From Erinaceus europaeus (taxonomy: Eukaryota; Chordata; Mammalia; Eulipotyphla; Erinaceidae): a stretch of 64,000 nucleotides of DNA. The translations under genes were made by a program, and so were the position numbers. The stretch lies in assembly GCF_950295315.1 (NCBI RefSeq), contig NC_080172.1, positions 81,115,118 through 81,179,117 on the forward strand, read 5' to 3'. This document shows positions 1 through 10,540 of the stretch, in pieces. The notes beneath the pieces are model-generated. The model did no database searches and was not told where the DNA came from. It saw nothing but the letters and a program-made list of their open reading frames with translations. Within the stretch, counting starts at the first letter, position 1. Every line of letters begins with the position of its first letter.

Positions 1-2
1 CC

Positions 3-530
3 CTCTACACTGCCACCAGTGGAGGCGATACACCTTTGAGATGGACTGAGATAGAGGAGAGGGCCTTCCAGGCACTGAAGAAATCTCTGGTGAGTGCCCC
101 CGCCTTGAGTCTCCCCTATCTTAACAAACCATTCCAGCTATTTGTAGCAGAAAGTGCCGGTGTGGCTAAGGGGGTACTCACTCAAACTCTGGGACCCTGG
201 AAGAGGCCTGTTGCCTACCTGTCTAAACAGTTGGACCCAGTAGCAGCAGGTTGGCCAGGGTGTTTGAGGACAGTGACAGCAGCTACCCTACTGGTGAAAG
301 AGACTACCAAGCTGACTTTTGGGCAGACCCTAGAAATTGCCATGGCCCACAACCTGGCCAGCCTACTTCACTCCCCCTCAGACCGGTGGATGACCAACTC
401 TCGGATCACCCATTATCAGGTACTACTGCTGGACCCGCCTCGCATTACTTTTAAACAGACTGCAGCTTTGAATCCTGCCACCCTGCTCCCCAAACCTGAG
501 GAGGATGTCATCCAGTTCTGGAAACCCTGA
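3..530 (+). pseudogene. pol: ERV pol: RT thumb/connection segment (partial)
   Basis: The frame is open from the window edge to a TGA at 528-530. It resembles the C-terminal part of gammaretroviral reverse transcriptase: a W-T-E-x-E-x-A-F-x-x-L-K motif near the start, then P-F-x-L-F-V, a G-V-L-T-Q segment, R-P-V-A-Y-L-S-K-x-L-D, and a region before RNase H rich in L and P. RT makes DNA from the viral RNA; this piece links the polymerase palm to RNase H. The catalytic YXDD is upstream and not visible. The frame ends just before the RNase H domain, which continues one frame over, so a 1-nt indel lies at about 505-540. Confidence 0.88.
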
Positions 531-2158
531 CCTCACTGAGAGCTGACCTCACGGATCACCCATTATCAGACGCACAGGAGACCCTCTACACGGATGGAAG
601 CAGCTTTGTGGAAGATGGTGTGCGGTATGCGGGCACCGCGGTGGTCATGAGCCAGGAGGTCCTGTGGGCTGAGGCCTTGCCTCAAGGAACATCAGCCCAG
701 AAGGCGGAGCTGATCGCTCTCACTCAAGCACTCAAGTGGGGAGCAGGGAAGAAGGTGAACATTTACACGGACAGCAGGTATGCCTTTGCTACCATCCATG
801 TGCACGGGGCTCTGTATCAAGAGAGAGGATTACTGATAGCCGGAGGGAAAGCCATTAAGCATGCCCAAGAAATATTGACCCTGCTAGCAGCTGTTTGGGG
901 GCCAGAGAAGGTTGCTGTCATCCATTGTAAAGGACATCAGAAAGATGACTCAGAAGTCTCGCGGGGCAACCGGTTGGCCGACAAGACGGCCCGGGAGGCG
1001 GCCCAAAGAATAGTGGGGACCCAGGCCCAGCTGGTGGTGGCTACGCCAGAAGAAATAACTAAAGGACAGAGACCAGAGTACTCGAAACAGGAAGAGGAGA
1101 TGAGCCAGAGACTTGGGGGAAAACCCAATGAGGAGGGATGGATCATCCTCCCGGATGAAAGAATTCTACTACCTCAGCCTCTGGGAAGACAGGTGGTCAC
1201 TCAGACGCATCAAGGTACCCACTGTGGGGGAAACAAATTGGCTGAATTGATCAGTAAATTCTATTTGATAGTTGGTTTGCACAGAATCTCCCAGAGTGTG
1301 GCAGGTTGCTGTGCCACGTGTGCTAGAGTCAACACTAACCCAGTACAAGTGAAGGGACCCGGAACCCGGTGGCGAGGAGAGGAACCTGGAGAGCACTGGG
1401 AACTAGACTTCACCAAGATGCCTGCGACTCGAGGAGGATATAAGTGTCTCTTAGTTATGGTAGATACCTTTTCAGGATGGGCTGAAGCTTTCCCAACTAA
1501 GAAAGAGACTTCCCAGGTAGTGGTGAAACAATTGGTCTTTGAAATTATCCCTAGGTTTGGGCTCCCTTATTCACTGGAGTCTGACAATTGCCCAGCATTC
1601 ATTGCTAAGGTCACCCAACTATTGGCTGAAACCCTAAAAATCAAATGGAAGTTACATTGCATTTATTGCCCCCAAAGTTCGGGGCAGGTAGAAAGGATGA
1701 ACAGGACTATTAAGGAAAGTCTAACTAAGTTAAGAATAGAGACTGGCGGGGACTGGGTTACTCTCTTACCCTTTGCTTTGCGTAAAAGTAGGAATACCCC
1801 ATATGTGTCTGGCTTCACCCCTTTTGAAATTGTGTATGGCAAGTTGCTGACCCTGGTGCCTTGGACTGAGGCTACACAATTGGCTGAGGTGTCACATGGC
1901 AGTCTCCTCAAGTCCTTACAGGCCCTGCAGGTGGTGCAAGGGAAGGCTAGAGCTGCTGTTCGGGACATGAAATTTGGAACCCGGAGGGAGGAAAGCCAAG
2001 GCCGCGCCCCCTTGTTTGAACCCGGTGATTCTCTACTGGTGAAGAAGCTGCACCCCAACCACCTCAAGGCCCGGTGGGAAGGACCATACACCGTAATCCT
2101 GAGTACACCAACTGCTGTGAGGGTCGCCCGGAAGCGCCACTGGATCACACCCGCATGA
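530..2158 (+). pseudogene. pol: ERV pol: RNase H and integrase
   Basis: A single open frame carries RNase H and integrase. RNase H acidic residues are visible: Y-T-D-G-S at 587-601, then, counting from the GTG at 608, K-A-E-L (E34), Y-T-D-S-R (D55) and N-R-L-A-D (D125). Integrase follows: an N-terminal H-x3-H plus C-x2-C zinc region at about residues 200-240, and a D,D(35)E core at D267, D326 and E362. The C-terminal domain has the R-W-E-G-P-Y motif typical of MLV-type integrases and ends at TGA 2156-2158. The usual S-D-N-G after the second Asp reads S-D-N-C here, a possible degenerate position. No stop interrupts about 540 codons, so this part is young or little decayed. The ORF start is set by the upstream frameshift, not by a real initiation codon. 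Confidence 0.93.
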
Positions 2159-2201
2159 AGAGGTTCATTGCAGACCCCCCAGAAATGGAGAGCTCGAACA
2201 G

Positions 2202-3848
2202 ATGGCAAGCCATACCCACCTTGGACCCGTTGAAGGTCCGCTTGGTCTCCTGCTGACCTGTGTGTGCTTTTTGCCCGGTGTGTTCCTGCTTTGCCTCTGC
2301 CACTGCCCGAGCTCTCAGGCTGCCCACCCCTGGGTATCCTCACTGCTTATATGGGAACTTAGAAATCAGGAAGGGAAGGTGATTACTAGCCTACCCACCA
2401 CCGGGCAGCCTACATTCACCTTTGATCTGTGTGACTTGTTTGGTGCAAATTGGGACGGAAGGAACTGGACTAGCTGGATCACCACAGATGGGGGATGCGG
2501 CACCGTTGATCGAGAGAGCCGCCTTCGGGACCGACCCTACTACGTCTGCCCTAGAGAAGACCGCCCTAGTGAATGCAGAGGAGAATCATATTTTTTCTGT
2601 GGATTTTGGGGGGAATGTTTGACAGCATCTCCATTGAGGGACATTGATCAACATTTGGGGTTCTTGAGGGTGACCCGCCCAGGCGCCGCGGATGGACAAG
2701 GTACCTGTAGCATAGGAGACTGTAACCCTGTAAAGGTAACAGTTAAGACTTGGCATGAAACTGACTCTTGGGTGGGAGGAAGAATGTGGGGCATCCGGAT
2801 AGCATTCACAGGGAAGGATCCTGGTGCGCTATTCACTATCCAATTGTGGGTGCTACCATGGACTCAGAATCCTATTGGGCCCTTGAGACCAATCATCTTA
2901 GGTAAGGACCCCCGACCCACTTCCCCTCCATCCTCAGGGATAGGGGGAGGGAATGAAACTGGCAGGAACCAGACTGACATTGTACCAAGTGGCACAGAAT
3001 CCTTGCATCCCAGGGTGAAGCCACTAGTGAGAACTGTGGAATTAATGTATCACCTTTTGAATGAGTCTGACCCTAATGTAACTAGGGACTACTGGCTGTG
3101 TCTACACCCTGAGCCTCCTTATTATATAGGTGTGGCTGCCTCTGTGGGGATAGGTAGCCAGAAGGGGGACATTAGGAAGTTGACTTTATCCTCTGACAAT
3201 TCTAAAGGCCCAGAGTGTAAGTGGGGAGTGCAGCCCCACATGACCCTGGGGGATATGCAGGGAAAAGGAACTTGTGTTGTCTCAGCCAGTTATAAATTGG
3301 ACTCCTCTCCATACAGGGGCATTTGCAACCAGAGTATTAGAGTTAGTAAAACCCAGGAGTGGGCTACTCTACTCAAAGCCCCCGAGAGAACCTGTTGGGC
3401 CTATACTTCAGGCCTGACTCCTTGTATTACCCCTTATGGAATGGCTAAGGAGGATCTTTGTGTCCTATCTCACATTCTGCCACATGTATACTACTCCCAG
3501 GGTAAAGCAGGGTGGACACACCTTGAATGGCGGAGGACGGACCGCCTCGGGACAAGAGGAGAGAAGCGCGCCCCTACAGTGGTTCCCCTGCTTGCAGGAG
3601 CAGCCATAGCAGGATCAGTGGCAATAGTAGCTATGGCCCTGGCCAAGGAGACCACTCTAGTGCAATTAGATCGGCAGATCAATCAGGATATGGCAACACT
3701 AGAGGGCACTATCGAGTCCCTGGAGGGATCCTTATCCTCCTTGGCTGAGGTGGTCCTGCAAAATCGTAGAGGGCTTGATTTGCTGTTTATGAAAGAGGGA
3801 GGATTATGTGTGGCATTAAATGAAGCCTGTTGCTTCACTCTGGGTTAA
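2202..3848 (+). pseudogene. env: ERV env: surface subunit and first part of transmembrane subunit
   Basis: This 548-codon frame encodes a gammaretrovirus-type envelope glycoprotein, the virion surface protein for receptor binding and membrane fusion. In order: a hydrophobic signal peptide (about residues 10-42), a Cys-rich receptor-binding region, a Pro/Gly-rich hinge near 240-265, and the C-terminal surface domain. The CXXC position reads Y-W-L-C (297-300), so its first Cys is lost. The subunit boundary is R-G-E-K-R (452-456), with Gly instead of Arg four residues before the cut. A hydrophobic fusion peptide follows (457-480), then an immunosuppressive-type L-Q-N-R-R-G-L-D segment (519-526) and C-x6-C-C (536, 543, 544). 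The frame stops four codons later at 3846-3848, while the rest of the subunit continues in another frame. ATG 2202 lies 44 nt after the pol stop; an upstream ATG at 2155 is in a different frame. Confidence 0.93.
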
Positions 3849-4171
3849 TAAAGAACCACTCTGGGTTAATAAAGAAGACTTTAAGTGAAGTTAAGAGAAG
3901 GATAGGGGAAAGAGACAACCTCCTACAGGACCTAGAAAGCGGCCAGGGCAATTGGTTTACTAACTTATTCTCTTGGCCCCCTTGGTTGACGTCACTAGTC
4001 AGCTCATTGGCCAGACCCCTAATCACTCTACTCCTCATCTTCATCTTAGGACCCTGCCTATTGAAACCCTTGATTTCCCTGATCCAGAAAAAGGAGGTGG
4101 AAATGCTCTTTGAAGCTTACCTTGAGACAGGAGATTATTCAGAAGAAGAAGAAGATGAATCAAAGATTTGA
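3830..4171 (+). pseudogene. env: ERV env: rest of transmembrane subunit, out of frame
   Basis: This is the C-terminal continuation of env in the +2 frame, overlapping the end of the main env frame. It contains a Leu/Arg-rich helical stretch, a W-F-T-N-L-F-S-W-P-P-W membrane-proximal motif, a hydrophobic membrane span (about codons 58-80 of this segment) and an acidic cytoplasmic tail ending in E-E-E-E-D-E-S-K-I. The tail length and its Y-L-E-T region fit a gammaretroviral cytoplasmic tail. There is no plausible ATG, so it would not be translated alone. The frame change relative to the upstream env frame is a small indel just after C-x6-C-C. Confidence 0.88.
3836..3876 (+). repeat. 21-bp tandem duplication inside env
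   Basis: Two copies of cactctgggttaataaagaa start at 3836 and 3857, a period of 21 bp. The unit is in frame (seven codons), so it does not itself cause the frame change, but it lies exactly at the broken point and duplicates the H-S-G-L-I-K segment. It also doubles an AATAAA-like hexamer. Confidence 0.9.
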
Positions 4172-4688
4172 TTCTTAGCTAGGCTAGTGGAGAATGTTAG
4201 AAGTAGTAGTTTTAAGGAATATTAGAAGAAGTTTTAAAAGTTCTCTTTCATGCAGTTATTTGTTAAGTGCTTTTAGTATAAGTTGTTTGTGGTGTGAGAT
4301 GGAAAATGCCTTGCCCTATCCCCCTTGGAAAACAAGACCTAATCAGTGAAAGCCATCAGTTGTTTTGCAGGTTTCTTGAAGGACCCTGCATAGGGCAAGC
4401 CATATCACGGCCTTTGCACAGGGTTTGAAGAATGCTGTTTTCACAGATGGGTGCAGCAGAAGGCCGGATGGTTACAGCGGATGGCGGGAGGATGTGGTGA
4501 TCCTACCTGGTTAGATTCTATTGGTTGTGTGACTTTACAATGTTTGAAACTAATCCCGCGCTTTTCTCTGAATGGATCATGCTTTGTTAAGTTTGGAATG
4601 ATTGGGTTTTTGTGTTCTCTATAGCCTGTTATTGGATGTAGGTTGATAAGGTGATGTGTTCCCCCTCCCTGAATGTATTCAGAAATCC

Positions 4689-4694
4689 TATAAA
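4689..4694 (+). promoter_or_regulatory. LTR TATA box
   Basis: TATAAA sits about 85 bp upstream of the LTR poly(A) signal. Transcription would be expected to start around 4715-4722, which defines the U3/R boundary. Inferred from position and sequence only. Confidence 0.75.
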
Positions 4695-4774
4695 TTGTAT
4701 GGATTTAGCCCTGTTCGGGGTCGAGCTTGGTAGACTAACACCAGTCACCATCTCGACCCGGATTGCAATTCATG

Positions 4775-4780
4775 AATAAA
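4775..4780 (+). terminator. LTR polyadenylation signal
   Basis: AATAAA, followed about 20 bp later by a ttgca cleavage-like site near 4798 and the T/G-rich stretch tggatggtggttaattcttg. This places the R/U5 boundary near 4799. Confidence 0.75.
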
Positions 4781-4830
4781 TATCTTTTGCTTCCTTGCAG
4801 TGGATGGTGGTTAATTCTTGCACTGTAACA

Positions 4831-5980
4831 AGCTGTAATTAAAGAGCAGTGAAAGGAAAGGTTTTTTTTTATTACTTTGTCTTTAATTTAATTTAATTTA
4901 ATTTAATTTTTTTAATTAGCTAGGAGGAGGAGGGAGGGGAGAGTCTGTAGAGGAGGTAGGAGTAACTAGACAAGTTCCTCCCACAATAGATAAGATGCCC
5001 ACTACCCTAGCAATGAAAGATACCCTAAGAGTTAATTCTCATCAACCTAAAGGGGGGGAGATATATGCCTTTATATAATATTAATAATAAAATAGAGCAG
5101 GGTAAAAAAAAAAAAAAACCTGTCCCAGATTACCTCAAACCTCGTGATCAGAGGCAGCTGATTGTTAAGAAATAGAAAAAAAAAACCCTCAGGACTAGAC
5201 AAGGATAGCTGAAATAGACAGTTACGCAAATCTACTATCCACTGTACATTCTAGGGGTGGCTAAAGGAGGAAGGGAAGTTGAGCAGAGACACTCGCAGTG
5301 AGAGTCCAACTCTGAGTCAGAATTCTTCCCCCAAATAATTCCCAAATGTGTATCAGTGAATTCAAAAAAGCACACTGTTTGGTGGTATGGGGGATGGGGC
5401 TTGTGGCTTTGGAAGCTGTAGGATTAAGGAAGAAAGGATGACAAGAATGAGAAAAAGAAAAAAAAAAACGAAAGAGAAAAAATAAAAAGATAAGAAAAAG
5501 AACAGTCATAAAAGAGCGGTGAAAGCAAAGAATTTTTATTTATTTATTTATTTTTAATTATTTAAGCTATGTGGGGTGAGGTAGGGGGGGTTGGCTACTT
5601 AGAAAGTAAAAAGGCCAGAGGTTTCAGAAGGGTATAGACTTAGAATGAATGATACTCCCTGGTGGGACAGGAATCTTGGTAAAGAAAGAGGCTCAGCAGG
5701 GGAGCCTGCTAGGGGGTGGTCCCCAGGAACTGGTTATGGGGGGCGGAGGGGGAGAAGGTGTGCTTAATAATTTAAAAGAAAGAAAATTTTCCCCTTTTTT
5801 TACACTTTTTTTTAACCCAAATTAAGTTATAGTCACCTCCTTGGTGTCACCGCGAGGACCCCTTATTGACTGGCCTACTATAGGCAGAAAATCCCACTGT
5901 TTCCAGAAGATGTGGTCAGAGCTCAAGCCACTAGCAGCTTCTCAGTCCGCCATCTTCTGGGAACCCCCCCCCCCATTTAC
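4831..5980 (-). mobile_element. Probable L1 5'-end (promoter/5'UTR) block, minus strand
   Basis: Read on the minus strand, the right edge begins with a G run (c-run at 5967-5976) and then ccagaagatggcggactgag. That is a G-rich start plus an AAGATGGCGG YY1-type site, as at the 5' end of mammalian L1 elements. The rest is non-coding and purine/A-rich. Two related units occur (around 4840-4930 and 5508-5600, both with aaagagc(a/g)gtgaaag followed by a T-rich stretch). No ORF1 is seen; the block ends where the LTR begins at 4830/4831. The alternative is an unrelated lineage repeat. Confidence 0.45.
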
Positions 5981-6042
5981 CTGCTTTCTAATCCTATCTT
6001 TCACATCATGTGGGTAAGTAATTATAATTTTATTAGAAGGAG

Positions 6043-6355
6043 AAATTTATTTATTTATTGCCTCCATGGTTATGGCTAGGGCTCAGTGCCAAACTATGAG
6101 TCCACTGCTCCTGGCAGCCATTTTTCATTTTTATTGGATAAAACAGAGAAAAATTGAGAGGGGAAGGGGAGGTAGGGAGAGAGAAAGAGAGAGACTTGCA
6201 GACCTGCTTCACTACTTGTGAAGCCACCCCCCTTGCAGGTCAGGAGCGGGCGTGTGTGTGTGTGTGTGGGGGGGGGGGTTTGCACCCAGATCCTTGAGTG
6301 GGTTCTTGAACTTTGTACTATGTGCATTTAACCTGGTGTGCCACTGCCCAGCCCC
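6043..6355 (-). mobile_element. tRNA-derived SINE, long form
   Basis: The minus strand reads the tRNA-like head (near 6355), a gtgaagcaggtctgcaagtctct body, a pyrimidine tract and the 3' module at 6063-6120. Flanks agaaggag(a)aattta near 6037 and agaaggaggcattta near 6355 look like a decayed TSD. It holds an internal (TG)n then G run at 6251-6279. Confidence 0.85.
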
Positions 6356-6359
6356 CAGA

Positions 6360-6800
6360 AGGAGGCATTTATTTTTCTTTAATCTGCTTATTCAATAAAT
6401 ACATGTCAAGTATTTTTCACATACTGGCCACAGTAGCCTTCTCTCAGTTAAATAACAAGAGATAAAACACATAGAATAATGGGAGCTATGGATGTCACTA
6501 TTAATACTTTGCAAGTGTATCAATCTCCTACTTGCCCCTAGACTCTTTATTTTCATGCACTGCTATGTTTTAGAGCATTTCTCTATTTATTCACATCTTT
6601 ATCTCATAGCTACATCTTTGCCCTACAAGGCTCCTCTTTAAAACCACTCTCCATCTCTATCTCCTTTTATTTATACCAGCCCCATATTAGTTTCCCACAT
6701 AGCACATATCATCATTTGTCAGAATGTTACTGATTTGTTTGTTAACCTTCAAGAGAGGAAAAATGTATGTACACTGTAGGACCTCATCTTTGTTCAAAGA
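6360..6800. other. AT-rich stretch, nothing recognised
   Basis: Non-repetitive, stop-rich DNA between two SINEs. No coding, RNA or repeat signal was seen. Confidence 0.5.
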
Positions 6801-6805
6801 ATACA

Positions 6806-6985
6806 TGAATAGGGACTGGTTGATGGTGTACTTGGTTAAATGCACATGCTACAATGTGCAAGGACCCAGGTTCAAGCCCAATCCCCATCTGAAACGCAAA
6901 AGCTTCAGGAATGGTGAAGCAGGGCTGCATATATCTCTGTCTCCCTCTCAATTTCTGGCTGTCTATCCAGGAGACCCATGACATT
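6806..6985 (+). mobile_element. tRNA-derived SINE, short older form
   Basis: Head gggactggttgatggtg, box-B-like ggttcaagccc, then ggtgaagcagggctgca and a ctctgtctccctctcaattt tail ending in tggctgtctatcc. This is a distinct subfamily from the (caa)n-tailed SINEs. Confidence 0.8.
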
Positions 6986-7080
6986 AATAATTTTGCCTGA
7001 ACCTGGTAATTAATATACAGATGAGCTAAAAAGTATTGTCTGGGAGGATGGTGTCAGAATTAAGAATAGAACTAGAAAAC
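6986..7080 (-). repeat. L1 3'UTR-type fragment
   Basis: The stretch around agtattgtctgggaggatggtgtcagaattaagaata is shared with copies near 38020-38080 and 40870-40900, an interspersed non-coding block associated with L1 3' ends in this window. Confidence 0.5.
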
Positions 7081-7328
7081 TGGATTTTTAAGTTTTAAAA
7101 ATTAAAGAAAAATAGAAAAAAGCAAGAAATAAAAAGGATACATGAATAACTAATTGAATATGGTCATCTTAATTTTCCTGTGGGGAAAATCAGTGCCATT
7201 CACCTAGAAGTAACCATTTTTGAATAAATTGTAAAACTTTTTTTGTCAAGTGTAGTTTTTAATGCCACTTGTTTTGTTTACAAATATGGATACAAAAGAA
7301 ACTTGTTGATATAAAAGTATATATTTCT

Positions 7329-7532
7329 TTTTCTTTTTTTTTTTTTTGCCTGCCAGCACTAGGAGTCCACTGCTCCTGGAGTCTATTTTTTCCACTTTGT
7401 TGCCCTTGTTGCTTATCATTGTTGTTGCTGTTGGACAGGACAGAGAGAAATAGAGAAGGGAGGGTAAGACAGAGAAGGGGAATGAAAGACACCTACGTGC
7501 GCTTAACCCACTGTGCTAGCGCCTGACTCCCA
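7329..7532 (-). mobile_element. tRNA-derived SINE, internally deleted
   Basis: The right end reads back as the head (caggcgctagcacagtggg on the minus strand), while the left carries the (caa)n region and the 3' module. The box-B/body portion is missing. Flanks aaaagtatatatttctt (7312) and agaagtatatatttctta (7533) are a near-perfect TSD. Confidence 0.87.
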
Positions 7533-7847
7533 GAAGTATATATTTCTTAACACGTCCCAACAGTAGTAGCCTTATCACACTCTTACATGAAAACTGCTCA
7601 CAGTAAAACAAAAACATCTTAAAACCTAGAGTTAAAATATGAAAACTTCAGCTTCTCCATGTGAACATCTTCCTGATGTAAGCACATATGTACAATTTAG
7701 GCAGTCTGAAATGTAATTGTATACAAAATTTTATTTTAAAGGAATTAATGATTTATATAGTACTTCATCTAATATGGCCACTATACTATCAAGTGCATAA
7801 GTAAATACTAGTATGCAGTGATTAATATAGAATTGTATAACAGAATA

Positions 7848-7857
7848 TGTGTGTATA

Positions 7858-7914
<57 letters not shown>
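7848..7914. repeat. (TA)n microsatellite
   Basis: A short (TG/TA) mixed run passes into a nearly pure TA tract of about 55 bp. Confidence 0.97.
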
Positions 7915-7916
<2 letters not shown>

Positions 7917-8754
7917 TTGTATTGTTTTGCTGCCCTCTAAATCAATGCCATCAAACTCATTTAAAATTTTACCATTGATTAATGTTTGGACAAATTAGAC
8001 CACCAAGGAAGTCAGCTAATAACCACTAAACCATTTGTTAATCATGTCTGAGATATGCTTCAATTTTTTTTAATGTTAGTGACCAGAACTTTATAATTAC
8101 ATCATGTCAATAACTGATAAGAGTTCTCCACAAGAAGCATATTTCCAGTGAAAAAGTGATTAACCACTGTTAGGAATGACAGAAGATTATTAGTTTAACA
8201 GGACTGGCTTGGGAAAAGAAATTCAAACAATTTGTTGGAAAGGCATGTTGTCGTCAGGAAAATAAGGTATAGTCCAGCGTTTTAGGAACTGGAGTAAAAC
8301 ATAAAGGAGTAAAACATCACACTTTTCACTAACATCTCTTCAGCAGCATATGTGGCCTCTCTTCTTTGGATGCACCTGCTCCAGTGTTTCTATTGATAAT
8401 TATTTCTGGAGAATGGCATAGGTTCACTATTGCTGATGATGGCCTCCAAAATAGTATTGAGCATGACCTTTTATGTTGTGAAATCCCCATTATTTTATTT
8501 TAATGTGCAGCTTCTTGAAGGAAACTGAATGGGTGCTTGTACAGAAATGGATTGATTTCCCTGGGTCACATGTTGAATCTAAACTTAATCTGTAGTGGCT
8601 ATAATAGCTAGTCACATAAGGACATATAGTTACCTAATTCTATACCTTTAGTCGAGAACTGGAGGACAAATTAATTCAAAACCCAGGTTGTATGAGGAGT
8701 TACATACCTCAAAGCAGTAATATACTTCTATCATCTATGTTTACTGAGTTATAG

Positions 8755-8756
<2 letters not shown>

Positions 8757-8792
<36 letters not shown>
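8757..8792. repeat. (CA)n microsatellite
   Basis: About 17 uninterrupted CA units. Confidence 0.97.
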
Positions 8793-8794
<2 letters not shown>

Positions 8795-10170
8795 AAAGTA
8801 AAAAAAGAAAACTTAAATGGATTTTTTCAAAATATAATGTAATTATTTTCTGAAAATTCATCTTGCTCATGTATAGTTTTTAACTAAACTCAGACTATCT
8901 CACTGTCTGTAAAATTACTTTTGCTATATAACTAGCTTTGAATTTATGAAGGATAATAATTTTGTTCACAATAAATTTCCTTGTTTTAATTTCTCCTCTT
9001 GGGTGTACATAGGTATGCATTTCTGAAGTAATATGAGGGACCTCATTTCTATTCTGCTCTCTATTTTCTAGCTTTCACATAGTCTAAAACTCCTCAGGCA
9101 AGACTTCTCTGAATAACTAAGAGCCATTCCTGCCTTGATTATTCTTGTTCCATAGTAAATACCTTTCTTTCTTTCTCTATTTTCTCTGTTCCATCATTTC
9201 CTTTTATCTTCACAAAACCCATTATTATTTTCTCTAAACAACAATTCTCAGTTTCTTTTGTAGTTATGCAACTGTTGTGAATATTAATGGTATCTTTCCA
9301 GAAGTATTATTTATAGTAGGAAATATGAGTCTTTGATCAGTGTTTTCTCTTAAAAAATAAAACCTTGTGCATTGTGGGTAGATTCTATTTCTCTTGTGTT
9401 GGGCATTTTGTTTCTCATTTCCATCTTTCCTTATATTATAGTGCTGGAGACTGTTGGAGACTTTTAATTTGCTCTTTCAAAAGCCTTTTCCCCCTTTATT
9501 ATGTGATCTCTGTAATGCTGGCCTTGTGTGTGGTGATGTCTGCCCTGGTTAGAAATCCTTTTGCTACACTTGCAAGTGATTCAGGGGGGAGTGTGTAATT
9601 TGTTTTGTACTGTAGAATTCCAGCCATGCCTATATGTATTTAGACCACAGGCAAACCAATAAAGTTGTCATAGAAACAAAGCATTTCATGAATAAATCAA
9701 TCCATAACAAACTTGTAAACTTCAAACAACCCACTGTGCCTTAACAACACATCTGTTACATATACAAAATAATCATGTTTGTAATGAGCAATGCACAATA
9801 TTATTCCTTCCCATACATTTGGTCCTGTTTGCCATCTTATAAATATTCCTTAATGTATTTTTATGCAGCCTGTGGATTCCTACTGAGCTGGAATGAAATA
9901 AGTAATTCCAGCTGGCATGATAATACTGGAAATGCAGTCTTTTTTAAATGTAACTTGTGGTAAACCTGGGTTCAAGCATTAAGCCTAGAATACCTACTCA
10001 GATTACCAGAAGGGAATGAAACCACAGCTAAACAAAGTTTCCTCGTTTGATCTTCCCATTATTCTTTTTAACTTTAATTCTTGTGCCCTCTTCTGCATAT
10101 GGTAAGTGTTTTCAAGGATTGAGGTTGACTAGAAGGGATGGTTAGCAGTGGGGGACTATATTTGAAAAAG

Positions 10171-10410
10171 TGACACTGAGAGGGTCTGATGGTGACACAC
10201 CTGGTTGAGAGCATAAGTCACAATGTGAAAGGACCTGGGTTTGAGCCCCCGGTCCCCACCTGCAGGAGGAAAACTTTACAAGTGCTGAAGCAGTGTTGCA
10301 GGTGTCTCTCTGTCTCTATTCCTTAGTATCTTCCCTTTCCCTCTTGATTTCTGGCTGTCTCTGTACTATAAATAAATAAAGACATTAAAAATTTCAAAAA
10401 CAAAGACTTA
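10171..10410 (+). mobile_element. tRNA-derived SINE, short form
   Basis: Head ggtctgatggtgacacacc, box-B-like gggtttgagccccc, body ctgcaggaggaaa...gtgctgaagcagtg, pyrimidine tract, then tctggctgtctctgtactat and an A-rich tail. Confidence 0.83.
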
Positions 10411-10540
10411 AATTTTTTTAAGTGACACAGTATTTGAAAAGAATGAATGGTCTCTGCCAAAATCCATCATAACTAGATTGAAGAAAAAGAGCACTTGGAG
10501 GGGGGGGAAGAATATGTGTAAAACTTAATTTCCTTTGCAG

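Larger units (their letters stand above)
1..4830 (+). mobile_element. Gammaretrovirus-like endogenous provirus, 3' half
   Basis: Consecutive plus-strand segments read as RT connection, RNase H, integrase, env surface and transmembrane subunits, then one LTR. This is the gene order of a simple gammaretrovirus. The left part (5' LTR, primer-binding site, gag, protease, most of RT) lies outside the window. The copy is fixed genomic DNA with at least two frameshifts and degenerate env motifs, so it is a defective endogenous copy. The body is GC-richer than the AT-rich flank, which fits a later insertion. No TSD can be checked because the 5' flank is missing. Confidence 0.93.
4195..4830 (+). mobile_element. 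3' LTR of the provirus
   Basis: Bounded by TGTTA at 4195 and TAACA ending at 4830, a perfect 5-bp terminal inverted repeat with the canonical TG...CA ends. It lies 24 bp after the env stop. U3 is about 500 bp; a TATA box, a GC-containing start region and a poly(A) signal follow in the expected order, leaving a short U5. Length is 636 bp, within the gammaretroviral range. The preceding polypurine tract is weak (ggagaa), with a longer purine run at 4140-4166. Confidence 0.85.
7533..10170. other. AT-rich stretch with microsatellites only
   Basis: Apart from the (TA)n and (CA)n tracts listed separately, no known repeat, RNA or coding signal was recognised. Short frames at 9365-9598 and 9775-9963 have no coding character. 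Confidence 0.5.

Noticed and set aside
2074..2256. Short frame with an ATG overlapping the pol stop (2155), a possible alternative env start
   Set aside because: It runs into a stop at 2254-2256 in a different frame from the long env sequence, and the hydrophobic signal peptide lies in the 2202 frame.
1663..2343. 226-codon open frame on the minus strand opposite pol
   Set aside because: It is antisense to well-supported integrase coding sequence and has no recognisable domain; a shadow frame.
7848..8792. Regularly spaced direct repeats reminiscent of an array
   Set aside because: These are simple TA and CA microsatellites; no spacers, and this is a mammalian genome.
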